Assembly (NCBI GenBank): GCA_003152255.1
Contig: PLZT01000560.1
Location: forward strand, 4,060 to 9,691
DNA length: 5,632 bases
Direction of reading: 5' to 3'
Source of the DNA: Methylocystaceae bacterium
GTDB lineage: Bacteria; Pseudomonadota; Alphaproteobacteria; Rhizobiales; Beijerinckiaceae
The notes under the pieces were generated by a model, which did not search any database, was not told the origin of the DNA, and was given only the letters and a program-made list of their open reading frames with translations. The position numbers were made by a program, and so were the translations under genes. Shown piece by piece: positions 1-5,632 of this stretch. Every line of letters begins with the position of its first letter. The first letter of the stretch is position 1.

Positions 1-158
1 ACGGCGTAGAAGGTTTCCGCCTGCTGGCGCGTCAGATGCACGCGCTTTTGCGCGACGATGCGCAGTCCCGCGGCTTCGATCAGCGCATTGACGGCGCCGG
101 TGATGTTGCGCCGCGTCGCGTCGGGCTTGAGGATGGAAAAAGTGCGTTCGATCGCCAT
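1..158 (-). CDS. ndk: Nucleoside diphosphate kinase, N-terminal part (cut by window edge)
   Basis: Ndk transfers the gamma-phosphate of ATP to nucleoside diphosphates through a phosphohistidine and so balances cytoplasmic NTP and dNTP pools. The minus strand reads from an ATG at 158 through 52 complete codons to the window edge without a stop. The protein begins [18 protein letters not shown], the family's N-terminal beta strand plus the KPDA motif, in which Lys11 contacts nucleotide phosphate. It continues with the helix and strand ending [11 protein letters not shown] (residues 30-40), followed by [11 protein letters not shown]. The catalytic histidine lies beyond the window (family length about 140 residues), so activity cannot be judged. 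The start is fixed by the family N-terminus. Only a weak GAG precedes it, so the ribosome site is poor. The tpiA stop lies 81 bases upstream in the same direction, and a sigma70-like promoter occupies that gap. Identification is confident despite the truncation. Confidence 0.93.
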   Translation of the reverse strand, partial: MAIERTFSILKPDATRRNITGAVNALIEAAGLRIVAQKRVHLTRQQAETFYA

Positions 159-208
159 GGGCGCGCCGTCTCATTCGTTGGAGTTTCAGGAAAAGCTGGA
201 GCGCCGCG

Positions 209-237
209 CTTATAGCGGGCGCCTCGCGCATGGGCAA
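209..237 (-). promoter_or_regulatory. Putative sigma70-type promoter of ndk
   Basis: On the minus strand, TTGCCC (232-237; 4 of 6 to TTGACA) is followed after exactly 17 bases by TATAAG (209-214; 5 of 6 to TATAAT). Transcription would begin near 202 and leave a leader of about 44 bases before the ndk ATG at 158. The -35 box begins only 2 bases after the tpiA stop codon, so ndk can be expressed independently of tpiA. This is inferred from consensus match and position only. The -10 sits inside an imperfect GC-rich inverted repeat (201-222). Confidence 0.5.
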
Positions 238-239
238 GG

Positions 240-1001
240 CTAACGATAAACGGCGGCTATCCCGAGAAAATCGCTGGCGAGCAGGCTGGCGCCGCCGACC
301 AGCGCGCCATCGACGTCGGTGACGCTCAGCAACTCCTTGGCGTTCGACGGCTTGATCGATCCTCCGTAAAGGATTCGCGCGCGCGCGCCCTTGCCATCGC
401 CGAGCAAGGCGTCGAGCCTTTCCCGCGCGAAGCCGTGCATTTTCGCCACGTCTTGCGGCGTCGGCGTCAGCCCGGTGCCGATGGCCCAAACGGGCTCGTA
501 AGCCAGCACGAGACGCTCCGGCGCGACGCCCGCTGGGATCGAGCCGGCGATCTGGCTCGCGACAATGGCCTCGGCCTCGCCGGCTTCGCGCTGCGCCCGC
601 GTTTCGCCGACGCAGATGATGGGGCTCAATCCGGCCTCCAGCGCCGCGAGCGCCTTGGCCCGCACCAGCGCGTCGCTCTCGCCATGGTCGGCGCGCCGTT
701 CGCTGTGACCGACAATGACGAAGGCGGCGCCGGCGTCGGCCAGCATTGGGGCCGAAATATCGCCGGTATGCGCGCCGCTCGCTTGCGTATGACAGTCTTG
801 CCCGCCCGAAAAAATTCCGGCCGGCGCGGCGATGGCGGCGGCCGCGGCCAGAAGCGTCGCCGGGGGGCAGATCAACAGATCGAGTTTTTCGCGCAACGTC
901 GCATCGTAGCCCTCGGCGGTGCGTTCGATCTGAGCGAGCGCAGCGCGCAGGCCGTTCATTTTCCAATTGCCGGCGAGCAGCGGGCGGCGTTCGAACGACA
1001 T
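240..1001 (-). CDS. tpiA: Triosephosphate isomerase
   Basis: TpiA interconverts dihydroxyacetone phosphate and glyceraldehyde 3-phosphate in the cytoplasm, serving glycolysis, gluconeogenesis and the Calvin cycle. The 253-residue product has the family's usual length and every catalytic element: GNWKMNG with Lys14, VGHSERR with electrophilic His99 and Glu101, and [11 protein letters not shown] with base Glu169 at the start of mobile loop 6. The phosphate-binding segments YGGSIKPSN (212-220) and LVGGASL (234-240) are also present. Loop 6 continues GLTPTP, a form common in alphaproteobacteria. I chose the ATG at 1001 because [17 protein letters not shown] matches the family N-terminus and GGAG lies 6 bases upstream. 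The frame stays open to an ATG at 1058, but that would add 19 atypical residues and run through the ppk2 terminator. ppk2 lies upstream and ndk downstream, both in the same direction. No convincing promoter is visible in the short gap from ppk2. Confidence 0.97.
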   Translation of the reverse strand: MSFERRPLLAGNWKMNGLRAALAQIERTAEGYDATLREKLDLLICPPATLLAAAAAIAAPAGIFSGGQDCHTQASGAHTGDISAPMLADAGAAFVIVGHSERRADHGESDALVRAKALAALEAGLSPIICVGETRAQREAGEAEAIVASQIAGSIPAGVAPERLVLAYEPVWAIGTGLTPTPQDVAKMHGFARERLDALLGDGKGARARILYGGSIKPSNAKELLSVTDVDGALVGGASLLASDFLGIAAVYR

Positions 1002-1034
1002 GAAAAGCTCCGGGAAGTGGGTTCCTGACCCGAC

Positions 1035-1071
1035 AAAAGCGCGAAACGGAGTAATCAATCTCCGATTCGCG
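1035..1071 (-). terminator. Rho-independent terminator after ppk2
   Basis: On the minus strand, CGCGAATCGGAG pairs with CTCCGTTTCGCG across the 8-base loop ATTGATTA. This gives 11 of 12 pairs, with a single T-T mismatch. The stem (1040-1071) is followed at once by CTTTT (1035-1039). It begins 22 bases after the ppk2 stop codon, the expected place for that gene's terminator. It also lies only 33 bases before the tpiA start, so it could attenuate read-through into tpiA. Reading on the plus strand, the stem lacks a T-run, so it appears to be one-directional. Confidence 0.75.
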
Positions 1072-1093
1072 ATTCTTCCACTTTAGCGTCTGC

Positions 1094-2092
1094 TCAATGC
1101 TGGCGCTTGCGCTTCTTCTCCATATCCAGGGATTTTCCGACGATATGTTTGTCGCGGCCGATCACATGGGCGCTGGACCCGACGATCAGCGGGTCGGGGC
1201 CGGTGAGAATGTGATGATCCTTATTGGGATAATCGAGACTAGCCAGGAAATGCTGCATGCAGTTGAGCCGCGCGCGCTTTTTGTCGTCGGACTTGATCAC
1301 CACCCAGGGCGCGTCGGCCGTGTCGGTGAAAAAGAACATCGCCTCCTTGGCCTCGGTGTAATCGTCCCATTTGTCGATCGAGGCGCGGTCGATCGGCGAA
1401 AGCTTCCACTGCTTGAGTGGATCGGTCTCGCGCGAGCGGAAGCGTCGCACCTGCTCGTCTCGCGTGACCGAGAACCAGTATTTGAACAGGTTCATGCCGG
1501 AGTTGACCAACATGCGCTCGAGATCGGGACATTGCCGCATGAAGTCGAGATATTCATTGGGCGAGCAGAAATTCATCACGCGCTCGACGCCGGCCCGGTT
1601 ATACCAGGAACGGTCGAAGAACACGATCTCGCCAGCGGCGGGGAGATGCTCGACGTAGCGTTGGAAATACCATTGCGTGCGTTCGCGCTCGGAAGGTTTT
1701 TCAAGCGCCACCACGCGCGCGGCGCGGGGATTGAGATGCTCCATGAAGCGTTTGATCGTGCCGCCCTTGCCGGCGGCGTCGCGGCCCTCGAACAGCACGA
1801 CGATGCGTTGGCCAGTCTCCTTTACCCAGTTCTGCGCCTTCAGCAGTTCGACCTGGAGCGCCTGCATATGCTGGAGATAGAATTTTTCGCTGAGCCTTGA
1901 GCGATAAGGGAATTCGCCGGTCTCGAAAGCATGACGGATGGTCTCGGAATCGGCGCGCCTATGGCGGCGCTCGGCGACCTCGTCGCCAGCGCCATCCGGG
2001 CGTTGCGGCGCCGCCGGTTCGGGACGCGCGACGGGAGGGGTCTGACCTTGCGCGCTGGCGCCCTCGGCGGGATTCACAAACACTTCGTCCAT
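1094..2092 (-). CDS. ppk2: Polyphosphate kinase 2 (PPK2 family)
   Basis: PPK2 enzymes transfer phosphate between inorganic polyphosphate and nucleotides, usually making GTP or ATP from GDP or ADP. From the ATG at 2092 the protein has 332 residues. Residues 1-50 are rich in Pro, Ala and charged residues and look disordered. The kinase domain follows: VVLFEGRDAAGKGG with Walker A GRDAAGKG (103-110), KPSERERTQWYFQRY (132-146), and the Walker B region IVFFDRSWYNRAGVERVM (156-173). The lid segment RFRSRETDPLKQWKLSPID (217-235) comes next, then APWVVIKSDDKKRARLN and the basic tail EKKRKRQH. All key motifs are intact. The frame is open to 2194, but residues read from there (MARVDLRSCKTV onward) look like leader DNA and would swallow the likely promoter. 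A start at 2092 has AAAGG about 10 bases upstream. It resembles the single-domain PA0141/SMc02148 type, though nucleotide preference cannot be read from the sequence. A clear terminator follows the gene. Confidence 0.94.
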   Translation of the reverse strand: MDEVFVNPAEGASAQGQTPPVARPEPAAPQRPDGAGDEVAERRHRRADSETIRHAFETGEFPYRSRLSEKFYLQHMQALQVELLKAQNWVKETGQRIVVLFEGRDAAGKGGTIKRFMEHLNPRAARVVALEKPSERERTQWYFQRYVEHLPAAGEIVFFDRSWYNRAGVERVMNFCSPNEYLDFMRQCPDLERMLVNSGMNLFKYWFSVTRDEQVRRFRSRETDPLKQWKLSPIDRASIDKWDDYTEAKEAMFFFTDTADAPWVVIKSDDKKRARLNCMQHFLASLDYPNKDHHILTGPDPLIVGSSAHVIGRDKHIVGKSLDMEKKRKRQH

Positions 2093-2342
2093 TCTCGATC
2101 GACCTTTCGTGAAGTACGCCGCGAGTCGCGGGAAATTCCAGCAGTTTCGCGTTATTATGACAGTCTTGCAACTGCGCAAATCGACGCGGGCCAAGCCGGT
2201 GGGGGCGGAGGGCGCGGATAAGTGTTGACCTTGCGCGCGCGGCGCCGGAAAAGGCGCCTACTCGCGAAGGGGGCGGATCCCCGCCCAGGCTTCAAAAATC
2301 GGCCGCCGAGCCATGCGACGCAAAGGTCACGGACGGGAACCC
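2093..2342. promoter_or_regulatory. Divergent intergenic region between ppk2 and the L,D-transpeptidase gene
   Basis: These 250 bases hold no convincing gene and must carry the control regions of both divergent genes. On the minus strand, CATAAT (2154-2159; 5 of 6 to the -10 consensus) could place a ppk2 start near 2147, with a leader of about 55 bases. No good -35 box lies 16-18 bases further upstream. A single CTGTCAT (2157-2163, minus), identical to one half of a PhoB box, overlaps that -10, but no second half lies 11 bases away on either side. On the plus strand, TTGACC (2225-2230) is a good -35 match without a matching -10. A GGCGCC inverted repeat follows at 2241-2258. Confidence 0.35.
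2241..2258. repeat. Short inverted repeat, GGCGCC arms
   Basis: Two perfect GGCGCC arms (2241-2246 and 2253-2258) flank the 6-base loop GGAAAA in the divergent intergenic region. No T-run follows on either strand, so it is not an intrinsic terminator. It lies about 85 bases upstream of the transpeptidase start and could be a leader hairpin or an operator-like site. In DNA this GC-rich it may also be chance. Confidence 0.3.
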
Positions 2343-3779
2343 ATGGGAATGAAGCGCGCAGATGCGTTGTCGAGGGCCGGGGCCGCCGCGGTCGCAGCTC
2401 CCCTTGGCATGGCGGCGCTGGCCTTGCTTCTTTGTCTCCCGGCGCGGCCGCTGCTGGCGCAGGGCGCGGCGCAGACGGTTTCGCCGCCGGCCAGCGCCGC
2501 TCCGCGGGCCGCTCCCGCGGCGCCGGCTGCTCCAGCGCCTCAACTTGGAGCGCCGGTTCCCTTGGCTCCCAGTTTTTCGCCCACGCCGCCCGCCGCCGCG
2601 CCCGCGAGCCCCGCCGAAGGGGCGACCGCGCCCGCGCCGGAGGCAGCGCTCGCGAAACCAAAGCCCAAACCTAAACCCAAGCCCGCTCCCCCGCGCGAAA
2701 CCGCGCTTTCGGACGACCCCACTCCGGTCTTGCAGCCCGAGACCTTCTTCGCCACGTCGAAGGCGTCCGAACGTTACGCCACGATCGCGGATTCCGGCGG
2801 CTGGCCGAAGGTCGGCGTCGCGCTGCATCCGGGCTCCAAAGGCCCCGCCGTCGCGGCCTTGCGCCGCCGTCTCGGCGCCGAGGACGATGCTATTTCCGGC
2901 GCGAGCCCGGTTTGGGACAACGCGCTGACCGCCGCGGTCAAGCGCTTTCAGTTTCGCATGGGCTTGCGCCAGACCGGCGATGTCTCCGGCGCGACCCTGC
3001 GCGCGCTCGACGTGCCCGCCGCGACGCGCTTTCGCCAACTGGCCTCCAGCGCGCAGCGGTTGGCGGGCGTCGATTTCCCGTTTGGACCGCGTTATGTCGT
3101 CGTCAATATTCCGTCGACGGCGGTCGACGCGGTGGAGAACGACCGCGTCGTGCGCCGCTACGCGGCGATTGTCGGCGATGTCGAGCATCACTCTCCAGAG
3201 GTCATGGCGAAGATCGTCGCCGTCAACATCAACCCGACCTGGACCGTGCCGAGCTCGATCATCAAGAACGAGATCGCGCCCAAGATGCTGAAAGACCCCG
3301 GCTATCTTTCGCGCGCGCGCATTCGCGTGCTCGACAATCATGGCGATGAAATCGACCCGCGCGCCGTCAACTGGTCGAGCGAGAAGGCGCTGAACTACAC
3401 GCTGCGCCAGGACAGCGGCGCCGGCAACTCGCTAGGCTCGATCCGTATTTCAATGCCTAATCCCTACGCCGTTTATATGCACGACACGCCGTCGAAAAAT
3501 CTGTTCGCGAGCGACTACCGCTTTTTGTCGCATGGCTGCGTGCGCGTGCAGGGCGTGATGGATCTCGCCGCCTGGCTGCTGGAAGGCGCGGGCGGCCATT
3601 GGGACAAGGACACGATCACGCGCAAGATCGCCAGCGGCGAGCGCGAAGAGGTGCGCCTTCCCCAAGCGGCGCCGGTGGTGTGGGTCTATATGACGGGCTG
3701 GGCCTCGGCCGACGGAACCGTGCATTTCCGCGACGACGTCTATGGCGTCGACGAGGTGGGCGGGCAGGCGGAGCAATAG
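2343..3779 (+). CDS. Secreted L,D-transpeptidase, LdtD/YcbB-like (YkuD domain)
   Basis: This is a periplasmic enzyme expected to form 3-3 (mDAP-mDAP) crosslinks in peptidoglycan with a catalytic cysteine. From the ATG at 2343 it has 478 residues. It starts with a Sec signal peptide: basic MGMKRADALSR, a hydrophobic stretch of about residues 13-33, and likely cleavage after RPLLA. A Pro/Ala-rich linker (about 43-118) follows and includes five Lys-Pro dipeptides. Next is a peptidoglycan-binding-like segment (about 157-225; HPGSKGPAVAALRRRLG, then AAVKRFQFRMGL). The YkuD domain (about 250-415) has MHDTPSKNLF with His380 and the motif SHGCVRV with Cys399. The C-terminal WASADGTVHFRDDVYGVD resembles the tail of LdtD-type proteins. 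It is shorter than E. coli LdtD (about 615 residues), mainly at the N-terminal side. Alternative starts are 2313 (488 residues) and 2349 (476), and no strong ribosome site decides between them. It is divergent from ppk2; a possible terminator follows. Confidence 0.92.
   Translation: MGMKRADALSRAGAAAVAAPLGMAALALLLCLPARPLLAQGAAQTVSPPASAAPRAAPAAPAAPAPQLGAPVPLAPSFSPTPPAAAPASPAEGATAPAPEAALAKPKPKPKPKPAPPRETALSDDPTPVLQPETFFATSKASERYATIADSGGWPKVGVALHPGSKGPAVAALRRRLGAEDDAISGASPVWDNALTAAVKRFQFRMGLRQTGDVSGATLRALDVPAATRFRQLASSAQRLAGVDFPFGPRYVVVNIPSTAVDAVENDRVVRRYAAIVGDVEHHSPEVMAKIVAVNINPTWTVPSSIIKNEIAPKMLKDPGYLSRARIRVLDNHGDEIDPRAVNWSSEKALNYTLRQDSGAGNSLGSIRISMPNPYAVYMHDTPSKNLFASDYRFLSHGCVRVQGVMDLAAWLLEGAGGHWDKDTITRKIASGEREEVRLPQAAPVVWVYMTGWASADGTVHFRDDVYGVDEVGGQAEQ
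2655..2684 (+). repeat. Lys-Pro dipeptide repeat inside the transpeptidase linker
   Basis: Five consecutive Lys-Pro codon pairs form a degenerate 6-base tandem repeat (AAG/AAA/AAA/AAA/AAG paired with CCC or CCT). This is the most A-rich spot in an otherwise very GC-rich linker. KP repeats are typical of extended, rigid, positively charged spacers in cell-envelope proteins. The varied codons argue against very recent slippage. Confidence 0.7.
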
Positions 3780-3861
3780 GGTTTCGCGAAGCGCGTCGCG
3801 GCTCGCTCCTCCGCCGCGGCGAGCGTCCGGCGAACGCGCCGCGCTCATGCCTTATTGCGCC

Positions 3862-3897
3862 CTGGGCCAAATGTCGGCATGAAGGGGCCAGATTTTT
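3862..3897 (+). terminator. Possible intrinsic terminator after the L,D-transpeptidase gene
   Basis: CTGGGCC (3862-3868) pairs with GGGCCAG (3885-3891) with one G-G mismatch. A small inner ATG-TCGG-CAT hairpin (3871-3880) lies in the loop. One base later comes the run TTTTT (3893-3897). The stem begins 82 bases after the transpeptidase stop and the T-run ends 26 bases before the mcd ATG. It could therefore be a terminator or a leader structure of mcd. The mismatch and the 16-base loop keep confidence moderate. Confidence 0.4.
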
Positions 3898-3923
3898 CCA
3901 CCCCGGCCTTAAGAGCGACCATC

Positions 3924-5591
3924 ATGACCACAGCGACGCACACCGACACCGCCAACTGGCTCTCCGACGCCCATGCGGCGCTTAAAGCCGTCGAGGCGCT
4001 TTACGGCGAGGCGCTGGCCTCCGTGCGGGCTCGGGTGAGCAAGGACGGCAAGCTGTCGGCCGAGTTGATCGAGGCGGATCAGCACGCGGCTCATGGCCTC
4101 TCCTGGTTCGCCACCTATAAGCAGGGCCTCAGCGAACTCGTCCATTACGCCGAGCGCCTGTCGGCCGAGGGCGCCTACGGCGAGACCGAGCAGCTTTTGA
4201 CCCGGATCGGCTTCGCCGAGTTTCTGGCGCAAGTGTTCGGCGGCATTCCGATGAGCCAGGGCGAGATCGTCCGGCTTTCCGACTTTGGGCTGTCCTGCGA
4301 ACAGATCGCCGCGCGGCGCAACGACGCCATGACCCGGCTCGTGCTCGAAGGCAATACGCCGGCCAACCGCGCCCGCCTCGCGGAGCTGATCGACCATCAC
4401 GAGGCGGCGGAAACCATCGGCGCGACCGGACTCGACGACACGCTTGAGGCGATCCGCTCGGAAATGCGTAAATTCGCGGCTGACAATGTGACGCCCTTCG
4501 CGCAGGAATGGCACGCCAAGAACCAATATATCCCGCTCGACGTCATCACCGGCCTCGCCGATCTCGGCGTCTTCGGCCTGACCATTCCCGAGGAATTCGG
4601 CGGCTCCGGCATGGGCAAGATCGCCATGTGCGTCGTCTCCGAGGAGCTGTCGCGCGCCTATATCGGCGTCGGCTCGCTCGGCACGCGCTCCGAGATCGCC
4701 GGCGAATTGATCCTCGTCGGCGGCACGCAGGCGCAAAAAGAGAAATATCTGCCGAAGATCGCCTCGGGCGAAATCCTGCCCACCGCCGTCTTCACCGAGC
4801 CTAACAATGGCTCGGATCTCGCCGGCCTGCGCACCCGCGCCGCGCTGGATGGCGGCGTTTACAAGGTTACTGGAAACAAGACCTGGATCACCCATCCGGT
4901 GCGCGCCGACCTGATGACGCTGCTCGTGCGCACCAATCCGAACGAGAAGGGCTACAAGGGCCTCTCCATGCTGCTGGCCGAAAAGCTGCGCGGCACCGAC
5001 GAGAATCCCTTTCCCGCCAAGGGCATGACCGGCGGCGAGATCGAAGTGCTCGGCTATCGCGGCATGAAGGAGTTCGAGATCGGCTTCGACAATTTCGAGG
5101 TCCCGGCGGAGAATCTTTTGGGCGGCGTCGAGGGCAACGGCTTCAAGCAGTTGATGGAGACCTTCGAATCGGCGCGCATCCAAACGGCGGCGCGGGCGCT
5201 CGGTGTCGCGCAATGCGCGCTGGATCTCGGTCTGCGCTACGCCAAGGAGCGCATCCAGTTCGGCAAGCCGCTGTTCTCCTTTCCGCGCGTGTTCGGCAAA
5301 ATCGTCAGCATGGCGGTGGAAATCCATGTCGCGCGCCAAATCACCTATTTCGCCGCGCGAGAGAAGGATGAAGGCAAGCGCTGCGACCTCGAGGCCGGCA
5401 TGGCCAAGCTGCTCGGCGCGCGCGTCGCCTGGGCGGCGGCGGACAACGCCTTGCAAATCCATGGCGGCAACGGCTTCGCGCTGGAATATCCGGTCTCGCG
5501 CGTGCTCTGCGACGCGCGCATCCTCAATATTTTCGAGGGCGCGGCGGAGATTCAGGCGCAGGTGATCGCGCGGCGTTTGCTGGAGGGGTGA
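3924..5591 (+). CDS. mcd: (2S)-methylsuccinyl-CoA dehydrogenase (acyl-CoA dehydrogenase family)
   Basis: Mcd is an FAD enzyme that oxidises (2S)-methylsuccinyl-CoA to mesaconyl-CoA in the ethylmalonyl-CoA pathway, passing electrons to electron-transfer flavoprotein. The product has 555 residues, far longer than ordinary acyl-CoA dehydrogenases (about 380-400). The extra length is a mainly helical N-terminal extension (about 1-165) with HGLSWFATYKQGLSELVHYAERL and AQVFGGIPMSQGE, which I recognise as typical of Mcd. The dehydrogenase core follows: EEFGGSGMG (223-231), YIGVGSLGTRSEIAGELIL (246-264), FTEPNNGSDLAGLRTRA (290-306) and GNKTWIT (317-323). Then come RIQTAARALG (418-427), ERIQFGKPLFSF (442-453), QIHGGNGFALEYPVSRVLCDA (511-531) and IFEGAAEIQ. 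Glu538 of FEG is at the position of the catalytic base in short- and medium-chain homologues. The ATG at 3924 is chosen for its plausible N-terminus (MTTATHTDTANW) and AAGAG about 9 bases upstream. The frame is open to a TTG at 3855, but that extension overlaps the hairpin. Family is certain; substrate is inferred from length and N-terminal motifs. Confidence 0.88.
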   Translation: MTTATHTDTANWLSDAHAALKAVEALYGEALASVRARVSKDGKLSAELIEADQHAAHGLSWFATYKQGLSELVHYAERLSAEGAYGETEQLLTRIGFAEFLAQVFGGIPMSQGEIVRLSDFGLSCEQIAARRNDAMTRLVLEGNTPANRARLAELIDHHEAAETIGATGLDDTLEAIRSEMRKFAADNVTPFAQEWHAKNQYIPLDVITGLADLGVFGLTIPEEFGGSGMGKIAMCVVSEELSRAYIGVGSLGTRSEIAGELILVGGTQAQKEKYLPKIASGEILPTAVFTEPNNGSDLAGLRTRAALDGGVYKVTGNKTWITHPVRADLMTLLVRTNPNEKGYKGLSMLLAEKLRGTDENPFPAKGMTGGEIEVLGYRGMKEFEIGFDNFEVPAENLLGGVEGNGFKQLMETFESARIQTAARALGVAQCALDLGLRYAKERIQFGKPLFSFPRVFGKIVSMAVEIHVARQITYFAAREKDEGKRCDLEAGMAKLLGARVAWAAADNALQIHGGNGFALEYPVSRVLCDARILNIFEGAAEIQAQVIARRLLEG

Positions 5592-5632
5592 GCGGGGCGG
5601 AAGCCTCGTGCTGGCGTTATGGCCATTTCACG
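5592..5632. other. Downstream flank of mcd, nothing recognised
   Basis: The last 41 bases after the mcd stop contain no clear hairpin plus T-run, promoter or new start codon with a ribosome site. The terminator of mcd or the next gene must lie outside the window. Confidence 0.5.

Noticed and set aside
201..222. Imperfect GC-rich inverted repeat as a terminator of tpiA
   Set aside because: The stem has a bulge and a 3-base loop, and the nearest T-run is 6 bases away. The promoter reading of the same bases is better supported.
58..243. 61-codon open frame on the plus strand over the ndk start
   Set aside because: Antisense to ndk and its promoter; no recognisable motif or good ribosome site.
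435..1028. 197-codon open frame on the plus strand opposite tpiA
   Set aside because: Antisense shadow of a fully conserved triosephosphate isomerase, with Arg-rich composition and no family features.
1097..1900. 267-codon open frame on the plus strand opposite ppk2
   Set aside because: It mirrors the PPK2 coding frame, has no ribosome site of note and no recognisable motif.
2222..2674. 150-codon open frame on the plus strand upstream of and overlapping the transpeptidase
   Set aside because: It overlaps the signal peptide and linker in another frame. Its Arg/Gly/Ala-rich product resembles no protein I know, and its start lies inside a probable promoter area.
2292..3341. 349-codon open frame on the minus strand opposite the transpeptidase gene
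   Set aside because: Its product is Arg/Gly-rich low complexity with no recognisable domain, and it overlaps a gene with a signal peptide and intact catalytic motif.
3801..3824. GCTCGC/GCGAGC inverted repeat after the transpeptidase stop
   Set aside because: A 6-pair stem with a 12-base loop and no T-run is easily chance in DNA this GC-rich.
3855..3923. TTG-initiated extension of mcd by 23 residues
   Set aside because: The extra residues run through the hairpin and T-run and do not look like a protein N-terminus. The ATG at 3924 gives a more typical Mcd start.
3909..5462. 517-codon open frame on the minus strand opposite mcd
   Set aside because: It lies wholly antisense to a well-recognised gene. 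Its product is an Ala/Arg/Gly/Asp-rich composition with no family motif, as expected for a shadow frame in GC-rich coding DNA.
1..5632. Mobile element, CRISPR array, tRNA/rRNA, toxin-antitoxin or defence system
   Set aside because: No transposase or recombinase motif, target-site duplication, spaced direct repeats, tRNA-like fold or small two-gene cassette was visible; the sizeable genes are all recognisable housekeeping or envelope functions.

Overview
This window looks like ordinary chromosomal DNA from a GC-rich alphaproteobacterium, probably in the order Hyphomicrobiales (Rhizobiales). That inference rests on strong G/C bias at third codon positions, alphaproteobacterial-type Ndk, TpiA and PPK2 sequences, and a 555-residue acyl-CoA dehydrogenase that reads as (2S)-methylsuccinyl-CoA dehydrogenase (Mcd). 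Mcd belongs to the ethylmalonyl-CoA pathway of bacteria that assimilate C1 or C2 compounds without isocitrate lyase. A methylotroph or methanotroph of the Methylocystaceae/Beijerinckiaceae type would fit, but the window cannot prove this.

Layout. The left part (1-2092) is read on the minus strand. In transcription order it holds ppk2 (polyphosphate kinase 2, 2092 to 1094), tpiA (triosephosphate isomerase, 1001 to 240) and the 5' end of ndk (nucleoside diphosphate kinase, from 158 off the left edge). A well-formed intrinsic terminator (1035-1071) follows ppk2. A good sigma70-type promoter (209-237) starts 2 bases beyond the tpiA stop codon and should drive ndk. A divergent intergenic region of about 250 bases (2093-2342) separates ppk2 from the plus-strand genes. 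On the plus strand come a secreted L,D-transpeptidase of the LdtD/YcbB type (2343-3779), a 144-base gap with a hairpin plus T-run (3862-3897), and mcd (3924-5591). The last 41 bases hold nothing I recognise.

How the genes relate. PPK2 and Ndk both move phosphoryl groups onto nucleotides, from polyphosphate and from ATP respectively. TpiA connects the two triose phosphates of glycolysis, gluconeogenesis and the Calvin cycle. Mcd supplies mesaconyl-CoA for glyoxylate and propionyl-CoA production. The L,D-transpeptidase acts on periplasmic peptidoglycan and has no evident functional tie to the others. The internal terminators and promoter suggest mostly separate transcription units rather than one operon.

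I found no mobile element, CRISPR array, tRNA, rRNA, defence cassette or clearly novel system. The points worth a second look are regulatory (terminator-like hairpins just upstream of tpiA and mcd) and architectural (disordered extensions on PPK2 and the transpeptidase).
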